Source of the DNA: Eumeta japonica
Lineage: Eukaryota > Arthropoda > Insecta > Lepidoptera > Psychidae
Assembly: GCA_005406025.1 (NCBI GenBank)
Contig: BGZK01000094.1
Location: forward strand, 1 to 64,000
Direction of reading: 5' to 3'
DNA length: 64,000 bases
The first letter of the stretch is position 1. Every line of letters starts with the position of its first letter. This document shows, piece by piece, positions 14,080 through 25,800 of the stretch. Under the pieces are notes generated by a model. It saw nothing but the letters and a program-made list of their open reading frames with translations. It made no database searches and had not been told where the DNA came from. Position numbers and translations under genes: made by a program.

Positions 14080-14310
14080 CAATATCGCCGACGCATAATC
14101 AAATGCATGATACAAAGTTATCAGCGCCAATAGGTCGGCACCGGGCTTTATGTCGACGCGGGTGTTCCTCAAGTGCGCAGCTGTAAATTATACCTGTCCC
14201 GCGCGCGCCGCCCTCTAGCTGGACCCGATCAGCGGCCGGTTTATAGCCTCGTTACCGCTAACAAAGCTCGTAGCTTTCTTTCTGTGCCCTAGGAGCAGTG
14301 CTTCCTAATG
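14080..14310. promoter_or_regulatory. GC-rich island
   Basis: Compositionally distinct from the flanking DNA: GCGCCAATAGGTCGG, CCCGCGCGCGCCGCCCTC, GCGGCCGGTTTATAGCCTCG. It contains TTTATAGC, near the Abd-B-type site. Candidate conserved non-coding element; no ORF. Confidence 0.3.
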
Positions 14311-15271
14311 AAGCTACAGGGGAACATATGATTTTAGAATATAGGGATCGTATGTATTAGGATATATGTATTAACTCAATTATTATGTGAAGGATAGATG
14401 AACGAGTATAAAGTTACTAATTAAAAATAAATATAAACTTAAAATGTTGTTTTATGGCTTGTAGAAAGGTAAAGCGTAATACAAAATATCAGCCACGCTG
14501 ATTGGTTTTGGTCTCAGAAATTTTCAAATTTAATTTCTCTTCAAAATTGTAAATACAAGCGGTTTCCTTCGTAATAACTTTATATACAATAGATGATATT
14601 GAAATTTTTGTAATAATTTACAGGAACTATTGTCATTAAATATATCTTCGCATGTCATTTACGAAAAAAATATTACGCACTCTTTAAACTTGCAATTTTA
14701 ACTAGTACTAAAATTATGTACCTTCCTACTAGACAACGTCTCATTAGGTATTTTCTAATTTGTCAGCATATAAGGTCGCTAAGAAATGATTTGTGCTCCG
14801 TCAGTATTTACCACACTCAATGGTCCTTTTTCTCTAGTATGAAAGCATCTTAGGTATTTGAAATAAGGAATATATTTTTCGCGGGGAAATCCTGGCAATA
14901 ATAATAATTCATAGCGCTACGCGGCCCCCCCGCTAGATGTACGCGGACACAAGTAATCCATTTATGCATGGGGCGAATTTTATGTACCGAACTCTTAAGA
15001 CCCTTGTGCTTCGCTTAAGTCATACACGGTAGAAATTTAAAAGCTTTCAGATTTCTTTTCTGCAACAACATTCAACGTAAAAGTACCCGTTTCGTTATTA
15101 AGTTTAAAAATGACTGCCTTCTTGGGTTTAAATCAAATTATAAATATATGTTTTATTGAAAATGTTACTTCATGACTATTTGTACTGCTTGCACTACTAA
15201 AAATACATGTTTCTCTCAGTTCACCTCAGATAAAAAACAGGACATTTTTCAAAGCAAAATTTACTTATTCC
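14311..15271. other. AT-rich intergenic DNA
   Basis: No gene seen. A small GC patch at 14920-14945 (CGCTACGCGGCCCCCCCGC) is the only distinctive stretch. Confidence 0.6.
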
Positions 15272-15426
15272 CAGTCCTGGATTTGTCAATAGGCCGTGTA
15301 GGCCGCGGCCTAGGGGCGGCAGCGTCCTAGGGGCGGCAGATTTGAGTAAATTATTATTTTAGAAAGGTACATGGGGCGGCGGAAATAAAGTGGCCTACAC
15401 TCATAAAAAATATAAATCCGCCACTG
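15272..15426. mobile_element. 155-bp hAT-type MITE with 8-bp target duplication
   Basis: The ends are CAGTCCTGGATTT and, on the other strand, CAGTGGCGGATTT (10 of 13 positions identical). The element is flanked on both sides by an exact CTTATTCC (15264-15271 and 15427-15434). Short TIRs beginning CAG with an 8-bp duplication are typical of hAT transposons. The interior has three GGGGCGGC(A/G) repeats and no coding capacity, so it is non-autonomous. Confidence 0.8.
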
Positions 15427-16385
15427 CTTATTCCAAATTATTACTTTCAAAGTTTTACTGTAAATAAATTTATTTTTGTAGTATCAACCTTAAAAAATTA
15501 AATCTTAATTGTTTCGATGAGTATATGTTACGACATTTGTTAAAGTTTAAAAGTAAGATATTATCTATTTTACCACTTTCAGACTTTTACCAATGCCTTG
15601 GTGATACGTTCAGATATATTTTTAAATTTCTCGAGCCATTTAGGAGTTACCTTTATAAAGCCGGTCGTTTTAAGGTCCGTCTTTATAAGGGTGCTTTTAA
15701 GTAACGTTCAACAGTCTAATGAATTTTGAGAATGTCTGCGGCTCAGGCTATTAGAGGAGAATATTATTTAAGCACTGCTTAAACTGTAGATTTAATATAC
15801 TTCTGTTCATTTTTAAAAAGGTTTTTGTGCATCTGAATAGAATATTCCATATTAAAAAAAAAAATATTTAGATAAATTTAAGAATAAAAAAAATTAAATA
15901 TATTCGGACCAAACAATAATGATGTGTATAGATACTTTTTAACTCTGCATCATACAAACGTGTATAAATACGATATTTTCATTATGACATTATAAGAATT
16001 TATTATTACATCAATAGTTTTAATTAGAAAACTGTCATTATGGGCCTACTAAAAAACTCTAATTATATTTAATATTCAGTAACGTTCTAAGATTCATGTC
16101 TTATACAATATTTTAAAACACAGATCGTTTTTTTATTATTTTCTAATTTCCTTAGAGTACTCAAAAGTACAGAAAAACCAGCAATATATTAACATTTTTT
16201 TTTTTATTAGGTGCTTGTTTTTCCTTTGTTTCTTTGTGCATAGTTTCTTATTTAGTAACTGTTTTTATATAACTTAAATAACAATACGACTTTATATCAG
16301 TTTCTAAAGTTGTTCAATGCTTTCATATGTAAATAAATATGAAAAAAAAATTGTTCATTCCCACTAGGAACAACTGACTATTCAG
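15427..16385. other. AT-rich intergenic DNA
   Basis: Nothing recognisable beyond poly-A/T runs. The hAT target duplication occupies its first 8 bases. Confidence 0.6.
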
Positions 16386-16605
16386 CTTATTAGAGATTGT
16401 CGTATTTCAGTCCGTAGAGTGATAGGAGTCTAATATTTCCGCCCTCAGCGCCCCCGACGGAATTTGTCCGCGGAGTGAACGTTTTAATTGGATTCGAGCG
16501 CGAATATTTCCTAATTACCGCCCGCGGTTCCCGAGTTAACGCAGATTCCATCTTAAGACGCGCCGCCCGACTCCCGCCGGCAGTTCGCGTTCTGAACATA
16601 CCTCA
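16386..16605. promoter_or_regulatory. GC-rich island
   Basis: GC-rich block (CCGCCCTCAGCGCCCCCGACGG, CGCGCCGCCCGACTCCCGCCGG-like composition) in AT-rich DNA. A 69-codon reverse frame spans it but looks like a composition artefact. Candidate regulatory element. Confidence 0.3.
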
Positions 16606-17270
16606 CTTAAGTATAATACCGAATTTCTCTTGATTTTCTGCGAAATTGAATTAAGTTTAAAATGTTTTAAGTAAACTTAGGTCGTAAAGTATAACGATGT
16701 AATATTAATATTGTTACAGAAATTTCAGTAATATGTACTTTTATTATATAATACCAATGTAACTTTAATTATGACAAATATAGTCAATGTCAATATATAA
16801 GTAAGTTCAATAATCATGAGTTCAAAATGTAACTACGAAAGAAATAACTTCGATTCCCATTTTTCTTTGATTTTTGAACGTTCGCAATTAAAACAAGTTT
16901 GGTAGCGATTCGATCAATAGAATTTATTTTTTAGTTTTTCGAATGTTTTCGATATGTTTTGTCAACGATTAATACACTTATTTCTTAGGACTAGGAAATC
17001 ACTTCACAACCCGTCACATGATCGCCCCCCGCCATCCATCACAAGTCATCTGGTTATAGACAATTAGTACTATCCGTGCGAAGCCAGAGCAGGTAGCTGT
17101 GAGTAATGTATAACTCTATAATACCTATACATTCATGTACTCACTTAGTTCATAAATTTCTTCTTGTATACCCCAACGGCACTTAATCTAAAAAATGCCA
17201 TTACAGATCGGACCTCCAATCAGAATTAAATCGTTATAATCGTAATGGAGTTTCTGGTTGCAAAGACTTT
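16606..17270. other. AT-rich DNA with a possible Helitron 3' end
   Basis: Mostly featureless. TATCCGTGCGAAGCCAGAGC at 17071-17090, followed by GGTAGCT, resembles the degenerate 3' terminus of lepidopteran Helitron-like elements (GTGCGAAGCCGGGGCGGGT-CTAG), but the terminal CTAG is lost. Confidence 0.35.
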
Positions 17271-17274
17271 GTTG

Positions 17275-17342
17275 CAACCTGCCTCCGCGCAAAGATAAGG
17301 CCCCGCGGGCGGCTATAATTTCACGCTTATCTGCACCGCGAT
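17275..17342. promoter_or_regulatory. Small GC-rich block with two inverted GATA sites
   Basis: AAAGATAAGG (17291-17300) and GCTTATCTGC (17325-17334) flank CCCCGCGGGCGGC. AGATAAG is the canonical GATA-factor site. The pairing in a GC-rich patch suggests a regulatory element, but this is inference. Confidence 0.3.
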
Positions 17343-19250
17343 TTAAAAAGTTTCAGCTTTACATTTGTACCTCGTTGGAAATTAGATTTTCAAATGGAAA
17401 TTAACCTCCACAGTGGTATAACTAGATTTTTATTACTCTTTTCCTTGCGCGAAATAAAAAAGGATTTTTTTCTTCATTTTTCTTTACCCCGTGAACATTC
17501 AGAGCTGGCAAATCAAACCTTTCGATATACTATCAGAGTTCATTTCTATCTCAAGAATGATGGCAAAAGTTTTTATGGTACGTAGAATACTTTTGTTTCG
17601 ATTTGATACGGAATCTACTATTGATATATCTTACGTATCTATTACGTAAGACATATGAGTATACATATATATGTAATTAGACACTGCCTGTGACATGTAA
17701 TAATTAACATTTAGCATGCAACCAACCACTAAAATTCAAATCAGTTCCTCTACTACGAATCTTCATCCTGCCAACGAAATACTGATACAAAAGGATTAAC
17801 ATGTATCGAACATCTATGCAAGTGTTAATTTTTATTTATATTAACCGCTAATCAATTAGATAAAATTTTTACTTACGTTTTTTACCAAATCGCATTATTA
17901 GGTATCATTAATTTCCGTGAAATAACACCATATACAATAGGATGCATATAATTAGATCAAGATCTGAGCTATTTATTTCTCTTTTTTTCCGCTTTCATTA
18001 TTTGTAAAAAAAATTAGTTTAAAAATTTTAAAAAGTGCGACATATCTACTACGTATCGCGAACACGACAGCGTCACTAAGGGTTCAAAGTCGGGCACCTG
18101 CGTCTCTGTAATAAGAAAATGTAGGTTTCTTCCATTCTATCTCTCGTTTTGCCTTCAGAAATAAGCTGGCAAGACTTTTGTATGATTACTTGTTGTTTTA
18201 TACAGCTTCAACATGTCTACAGATATTACAATTCATATCTTTAAGTAAGAACTTTATATGTCATATATCGAAAATATACCTATATTAAACTGACTAACCT
18301 TGGCGAAAATATTCACAGAACAAAGTCAAAAGTCTCTTAACTTATAACAAATTTCAATAAAACACTGGTTTTTATAATGCCTATTTTTACAGCAAGTAAG
18401 TATTTATTAAATTTTACATATGTATATCCGTATTTTGTATCTGTGCGAATTGTAAACTAGGGCTAGTCACTATTACTAAATTATAGCTTATCTCAAAAAA
18501 AATTACACACAAACTGATACTGCAAATAATCTTGTTAAATTTAAATCAATTCCGAACATTATTGCATATAAATTTCTAAGGCGATATTTTTTTTCCTGCA
18601 CTATTACTCCAGATAAAAAATGATTATTGTTTATCAATATTAATATAAAAAATCATCTTTACAGCAACGAAAGTTTCAATAAATTGCCAAATTTATTTGC
18701 AACTTTGATTTTGAGTGAATGCACTTATGCATTATGAATTACAAATACAAGTACGCAATTTAGTATATACCTAAAATGTAGCGCTTAATCAATGAACTCA
18801 AGTTAGTTAAAGCACGTACTGTGTTTATTACTCTGTGAGAATAATGATGATTGTTTCAAACTAAAAACTTAATACAAAATATGCTCAAAATATTTTATTT
18901 AGTACATTAATAAATAAAAATGTAAGTTCTTATTAGTAATTTGGGTTGTTAATATACCTAACCTAACCTAATACATAATAGCGACGAGTAAAAATCTAAT
19001 TAAAAATATGTTATAAAGGAATCATATGTTTTTATCAAAGTGTCTGTACATTTTTTATTAAGTAGATATATTGAATTTACATAAATTAACACGAACGTTT
19101 TTTTTTTCAATCCGCGCTGCCCTCTTAGATTATAAATTATCACATGCGCATAAGTATATATACCAATAGCGGCGAGATTCGATGCGCTCTCAATAGAGCC
19201 GCCTCCCAAATTTTATGTTTGAATTTAAATTGGAACATTTCATAATAATA
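17343..19250. other. AT-rich intergenic DNA
   Basis: No gene recognised. A 63-codon frame at 17394-17585 is unsupported. CCTAACCTAACCTA (18957-18970) is a three-unit match to the insect telomeric repeat TTAGG, too short to be more than a curiosity. Confidence 0.55.
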
Positions 19251-19400
19251 TGTTTCGTGAGAGGCCGCGGCGCCGCACCTCGCCTGCTCCCCATCCCCAG
19301 TTTGCACATTCTCTAAATTGCCCTCCTTGCCCGACCGTTTCTCTAAAATTGTGGATATACAACAAACTGTCTCTGGCGATGCACCGAAAGTTTCATCGTA
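19251..19400. promoter_or_regulatory. GC-rich island
   Basis: GAGAGGCCGCGGCGCCGCACC followed by a C/T-rich stretch is compositionally unlike its surroundings. Candidate conserved non-coding element with no ORF. Confidence 0.25.
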
Positions 19401-21962
19401 TTTATATATAAGTTAAGTGTTTAGTACATTTATATAATGTAATTACAATTGTCATTTTCTTTTCAGAGTTAACTGCCTAAGAATATATTTTGTCTTATTT
19501 TACCTATTATAAAGTTTCCAATAATTTATAATACTGTTATAACCAAAAATAGAAATTATTATTTCAAATAATGGCACCTAATATTGTAATTGTATACAAT
19601 CTATTTATTTGATTTATTTATAGAGGTAAAAATATTTATTTAAGCGTGCGATTTTCACAAACTTGTAACAGCCTTGTGTTTATTGGAGGTCACTTCTTAA
19701 GAAGCGATTTTCATATGAGGTCCCTGACATGAAATTTTATGTGGAGAGAAATTAATACAAGCGTTAACTCAAGTGTTATATTTATTCCATCTGAACGACA
19801 GCAAGAGTACAGACTCCGACAACAAAAAAACTGAAAGGAACACAAAATATTAATTGAGATAAGCTAGCCAAAAAATTTAAAGCTGAGGATCAGCGAGCAT
19901 ACAGATTAAGACAAAAATCTAAATATTATAAGAGATGCATTTATTTACTATATTTGCCTATTACCTAATCGAAGACAATTGCAGTTTCCAATCGTGTACC
20001 GGAGCAAACATCCACCATTTTTTTATTTCTTATTTATTTTTTCACTTACTCACTATACCCAATAAGTAATCAGTAAGTATGATGATTAATTGTAGACTTT
20101 CGACTGTGTGTATTTTGTTTCATAAAGTATTTATTTTGTTAGGACGGGCATCAATGTCTTGGTTAAAAACCTAACACAATTTTTCATCAGTCTAAGAAAA
20201 TTATAGAAGTATTTATTTAACACAAATCAGAAGATTTTTTCAATGCGCTAAAATGATCAAAACAATAAATGAACACGAGAAAACGGCGTTGTAAGTTAAT
20301 TTTCAGATGCGATAATTGATTTATAATACACTAGAAAAAGCCCTAGCTATAAATAATTTTTATTTTCGGAGAATAATTTATCATTTAGTGACCATCTAAA
20401 TTCATTTACTTATTAAAACTACAACAAATAATCTAAAAAAAACGTTTTAAACTTGATTTTTGAACATGCACGCACGTACAAAGGCCGAGATCATCACCCA
20501 CAATTCTACGATTAGTTCAATATTTACATACCGTTTTGCTTTTTTTGAATTTATCAACTATTTATGCAACATTTCGAGTATTGTATCGATTTTATAACGT
20601 GCAATAAATACGGTTTATGCAATAATCCATATTAAGAACTTGCCGTGATGCAATTGTCGTGAAATACATTGTTGATAATGAAAAATAATGCTGGGTTCCA
20701 ATAACATATTGCCGAAAAAATTAAATAAATCAATATTTATTTACATAAACTAAATTCAATATTAATTTTATCTTTTTGTTCGAACGTATAGTAATTATTA
20801 AGGGAAAAATTGGAATAAGTTAAAGTTATTGTGTTGGCATCTTCCATTTTGCATTCAGCTACACAAAACTTACCAACATTGTCACTTGCTAATACCACCT
20901 GTCTAACAGTCATACCAATATTCAGAGTAATGATATTGCTAATATCGTCCACATTTTAATAAATAGCAACTCCTCCAGGTCAAAAATTTAAGACATCAGT
21001 TATTATTGGTCTGAAGTTGTTCGCTATTCCGCTTCCGAACAACTTCATACTGTAGTCTTTGTATCACTGTGATAAAAATTCACTCTTATTATTTTTACAT
21101 AACGCGCCAAAAGAAGTATAACGCGAAAATATGCGAAATAAATTAAAGATTTTTTATAAATGAGTTATTTTTGTTTATTTGGCCTTACATTTATTTGGCC
21201 TAATTACACTTAGAAATAATGCTAAATATAAATTAATTACATAACTATTGATTTCAATTTTTATTTAGTGATACCGATCATTTTCAAAAACCTTAAAACA
21301 CAATATTTTTTGCATATTTTAAACAGTTGCCCAAGAAAGCCCATAAACCGGTCTTTCCACTCAACGAAAGTTAAAACCAAATTAAGATGCTAACAATTTT
21401 AATTGGTTTGCTCAACTCGTTACTTTGTTGTGTGCATCGAGACCCCTACGGGCGTTTCAAAATAATATACGAAAATTTATGAACGGTAGTCGGCTACCTC
21501 CTGCCGGTCAATTAAATACTCTCGCATTTTGATGTGAAGTTGGCGATCACATGTCAGGATTGCGAAAGGCTTACATTACCATTTTCAGATTCTAAAACAT
21601 ATTGGAATACTTTGAGCTCAACGAAATATTGATGGTTGATATTGAAAATAATATATTTTTTTATGATATTTGCTTAAAATAAGATATAACAGTGTAATAA
21701 TAATAAAAGGTTTAAAAACCTAATAATTATCAATTATTAAATGTATATCTCTCTAAAATAATTTTGAATCCTTCCTATTTTATTTAACAGTATCGTAGTT
21801 TGACGTCATTGTTTCGTATTACCCTTTTAAATGTAATCAATTGGAAACGGTTATACTTTACTTATATTTATTTATTAAATTTAGTATGGCAAACACAACA
21901 AAACAACAAACAAAAATTCGAAATATAAATATTAGGATCTACATAATTCTTCTGTTTTGCTA
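19401..21962. other. AT-rich intergenic DNA with one hairpin
   Basis: No gene recognised. 21330-21570 is of mixed composition (CCCATAAACCGG, GGTAGTCGGCTACCTCCTGCCGG) and may be a conserved non-coding element. A 12-bp perfect hairpin lies at 21012-21047. Confidence 0.55.
21012..21047. repeat. Perfect 12-bp hairpin
   Basis: Arms TGAAGTTGTTCG and CGAACAACTTCA enclose a 12-nt loop (CTATTCCGCTTC). No element is recognised around it. Confidence 0.7.
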
Positions 21963-22732
21963 GGGGCCGTCCATATATTACGTCATTCTAAATTAGGGGG
22001 TTGGTCAGGATGACGGTAAATGATAGATAGGGTGTTTCGGAATTGACGTCATTCTTATTTATTTATTTATAGTTTATTGTTCACGTACAAAAGATTATTT
22101 CTAAAAGAAATTTTTCCAGCACACCAGTAAGTGAGACTGCAAATGTGAGAGGGCGGCTAGCGTACAATACTAAAATAAACTCATAATAAACATACATAAT
22201 GCAACATAGATGTACACAAATACAGTAATAACTACAGATAAAATACTCTAACAATAATATTACATATAATACTAGTTGCCGCCCTGGTTTGCCCGTGGTA
22301 TTTACATGTATTATACATATAAACCTTCCAAGAATCACTCTATCTATTAAAAAACCGCATCAAAATCCGTTGCGTAGTTTTAGAGATCGTGATCCAGAAT
22401 TTAAAGAATGGGTGAAAACTCCGTGGAGTTATCCAAAAAGTAAAAATAGGGAATAATAATATATAATATTGTTATTCCTATTTTTACTTATATTATATTA
22501 TGTCAATGATTATTGCCAAAGTAAAAATAATAAAAGGTGATTCTATAACCAAGTGTTTTAATCATATAAATACCCTATTTTTCTCAAATCTGCAATGTTT
22601 TAATTTTGTCAAACTGGTAATGACGTCAATTTTGGGAGTAGGGGGGGGGGTCATTAAGAAATGACGATAGGATGATTGTAGGGGGGGGTCTAAAATCTGA
22701 AAAAATCGATGACGTAATTTATGGACGGCCCC
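21963..22732. mobile_element. ~770-bp terminal-inverted-repeat element, non-autonomous
   Basis: Left end GGGGCCGTCCATATATTACG and right end (reverse strand) GGGGCCGTCCATAAATTACG match over 23 bp with one difference. TA flanks both sides (CTA/TAG), consistent with a TA target duplication. Subterminal TGACGTCA-like and G-run blocks recur inside both ends. No transposase is encoded. An inner segment from about 22270 (CTAGTTGCCGCCCTGG... to TCCGTTGCGTAGTTTTAGAG, ~22389) looks like a nested retroelement or Helitron-type insertion. A near-perfect ~20-bp hairpin with arms GTAAAAATAGG... and ...CCTATTTTTAC lies at about 22440-22487. Confidence 0.75.
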
Positions 22733-24790
22733 TAGTATGATTCTTAATTATTGGAACAATATAATTTTTTTATTTATACAAATATTATAATAAATTAATT
22801 GTAAAATGCCAATGATATGACTATGAGTAGTATAATATACAATTTCAATGAAGCAAATATCTTCATGAATCCTATAATCAAGGATTTAATTGCAGTAGAT
22901 TTTCTGTAAATTACCTGTAATAACATTTTCCTATAATGTATGCTACTATATTAAATATTTAACCCATAAGTATCTATACCGAGTATGTCGTACAGATGTT
23001 ATTTACCGAAAATAAATCGGAGCCGGCGGCGCGCGGGCGCAGAGTCGTGGCGGTCAAAGACCTCACCATCTGTTCGCCCTTCACGATCTGGAACACATAG
23101 GGTTGACATTCTTTTATAACAGTACAATGTTAAATTTTTTTAACATTGATTTTTATTAAATGACTTAAAATTGATTTTTTAATGGTTACAAATTAAAGTA
23201 AATGTTTCAAAATAAACATTCCAGAAAAAAATTATTTCCTTCATTTAAAACATGTATTTAAGCATCAACAATATAAAATATATTTTGTAGTATTTTCTCA
23301 AAATAAACAAGTACAACAATGTGTAAACGTTAGAACTGAGCCCACCTATTTTCTATAAAAATATACAGATACCACAGATATGACTTCGCATACGATACTT
23401 AGACATATCTTTAGTTTCCCCAAAATCCGTTAAATGTTTCACGGAAGCTTATCGATTTCGGTTACTTAAAGCAACTTTCTTAATATCGTATACAGAAGGG
23501 TATCGATTTATTATGATATTTCGTGCGCTAATTAACATACAATCTGTGCTAGCTCTATTACGTATACATTGCATTATCGATGTTCACTCGATCTTATGTC
23601 AATAACTTGTCGACTATTTTGTATTGATATAAAACACAGAAATCAAAGGATTTGTGAAAGACAAGATGTAAACAAATGGACGGGCATTGAATCAATTAGG
23701 CCAGGTTTCTACACAGATACATTTTTAATTAAAACATACGAGACACTATTAGTTAAATTTTTATTCACAACGATTATGTGAATAATTTAGAATTAGCTTA
23801 GACTCAATACGTTCCTATAAATATGTGAAAGACACTTGAAGATACAGTACGAATCCATCACGCTGGAAGATCTACCAGACCGTTACACTCACTCGAAAAC
23901 GGTAGTCGGAAAATAAACATTTGACAGGAACAAACGGCTTTGAGAGTTGCGGGTTTATCGTCTGTCGGTTACAGTATTATGGTGTGAGACCTTTTCCCTC
24001 AGTGGAATATTCGCATGACCAAGGCGTCAGCCAGCTTTAAATCCAAAAAGCCTCTAATAGAACATTTATTTGGTCACCATTGTTGACATGTGTTTGCATT
24101 CAATTGCTGCGCGCATATTGTCACTTGCAAGACAATATTCTCTATGTTTGCACGGCTGGCGAAACCTACCGCTTCCGATACTTACCTGTGACGTACAACT
24201 GTACTAAAACGTACTAGTGTACGTCACAGGCAAAGACTGTATTATAATGTAATGTTACTGTGTTGTAATATAATTGCATTACTTTTATCATCTATCACAA
24301 GCAACAATCCAGAAATCACCGTTAAATTATCCGCTTGTTTAGATGGTTATTTTGACGAACAGAAGTCGCACTTAATGAAGAGCAATAGAATCCTAAATAA
24401 ATATTATTATAACGTATCCATGTTTTCTCATTCCAGAGTACTTTTTTTATTTTCTATAATACTAATATCAAAATTTGTAATAGATCCACATTTATCGGAG
24501 ACCTAAATTTTAGGACAAGTTCATAATCATACTAAGAAAAACTTGTTAAAAAAATGATGTAAAGAAAAATTTGAATGTTGTTTGGAAAGAACATTTGTCA
24601 GGAAATTACTGTAATGGCAATAATTGTTAAACGAATGAAATTGTTTTTATTTGTATTTCGACATTAGACATAATTTTTAAACACTAAAAATATATATAAC
24701 ATATCTACCCATATACCGAGATTGTGAGGAACCCTTAAAATTTAGATACTACTCGGAATTTTCAGGCTGAACCAAAATAAACTAGCATGT
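22733..24790. other. AT-rich intergenic DNA with one GC-rich patch and one hairpin
   Basis: 23018-23100 is a sharply bounded GC-rich patch (CCGGCGGCGCGCGGGCGCAG, then GGTCAAAGACCTCACC). Open frames on both strands give no recognisable protein. 23960-24180 is mildly GC-enriched. The remainder is AT-rich. Confidence 0.5.
24185..24230. repeat. Hairpin with symmetric internal loop
   Basis: Arms CCTGTGACGTACA (24185-24197) and TGTACGTCACAGG (24218-24230) pair perfectly. Inside them is a 3x3 internal loop, then a 4-bp GTAC stem with a 6-nt loop. The architecture is miRNA-precursor-like, but the total stem is short. Confidence 0.65.
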
Positions 24791-24799
24791 GAGCCATTA

Positions 24800-25800
24800 A
24801 AGTGTATGTGATCACCGGAGCCCACAGTTACGCGCCATATTAAGAGAGTTCATTAATCTTTTCAAAATTTGGTTACCGTTGATGATATCAAACTTAGATT
24901 TTACATGGTAAGAAATTGTCCGTGAAGCTTTGGTAGTAGAACTCCTGTTATCAACATGAAGGGAACGATAACGGTATAAGGTTGAATAATTCTTCAATCA
25001 ACAAGTGTACTCCCCACAGTATATGTCACAAAGTATGCACAGAAATGCTATAGTTCTTCCCAAAGTTAAAAGTTTGAGCTGATTGAATATTATACGTTCA
25101 CTCAAGAATTCAGATCCTAAATGATGATGTTCTTGGATACGTCCTAGAAGCAAAAGTTGATATTGAGGTACCATAGCCCGAAAGATGACAACAGCACTTC
25201 AGATTTGGTCCTGCTCTTGAGCTTTTTGGACCTAGTTCTACTTTATTCTCGAAATAATGCAAAACTTGAACATTTCTATACGTCGACACTAAAGATCTCA
25301 ATACTCTTTGTTAAACTAAATGGAGTGCAAGGGGAAGGGATAAACAGTGATTTTAGCATTAGAAGCTCGAAATTATGTATTTGCAGCGTTTAATTGGACG
25401 GGGTTAGTTCAATCTTATTCCAAGAGTTGCTTAAAGAATGGCTCTATATCAGTAATGTATCGACACACATCGACATAATTAGTCTGGCCAAAATATCCAC
25501 AAGACACTACAGTACATCATCGATATAGTAGTGAATGTTACCAGTTTCCAGTAAATTATTGAAATGCAGAATTAATGAAGTAAAGGGACAGTACACAGTC
25601 TGGAGAGACACCGGCATTCATAAGCTTGGAATCGGAGCATGAACTGTCAGTTCATGAACTTGCAGAAATTACCAAATCACCTACACAATTTATTTATAAA
25701 CTTATTAGAGGGAAGTTTAAATAGAAACGCTTTGTGAAAGATCTCGTAAAAAGGCCTTCGCTGCATCCAAAGGTGTACATTAATCAATCTTTCAACAAAA
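24800..25800 (-). pseudogene. Decayed jockey-type LINE reverse transcriptase fragment
   Basis: Reading the - strand from 25800 down, frame-shifted pieces match the C-terminal half of insect jockey-like ORF2. DAAKAF (25750-25767) sits at the RT motif usually reading DxxKAFD. Near 25600 is a GVSPDCVLS stretch corresponding to VPQGSVLS. A YYIDD-like relic of the catalytic box follows. Then come QFNA-type sequence, VPQYQLLLLGRIQ (near 25170-25130), LSERI, and SRTISYHVKSKF near the end (family: APQYQLLPLDRIQ...LSERLDPL...FSRTFLPRTSKLW). Many stops and frameshifts interrupt it. Neither the 5' region nor a poly-A tail is identified. Non-functional. Confidence 0.75.

Noticed and set aside
18957..18970. 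Telomeric TTAGG repeats
   Set aside because: Only three units; expected by chance in AT-rich DNA of this length.
23553..23580. Possible mir-iab-4/iab-8 hairpin (TTACGTATACATTGCA)
   Set aside because: It shares only ACGTATAC with the miRNA and has no matching complementary arm. In insects this miRNA lies between abd-A and Abd-B, not upstream of Abd-B.
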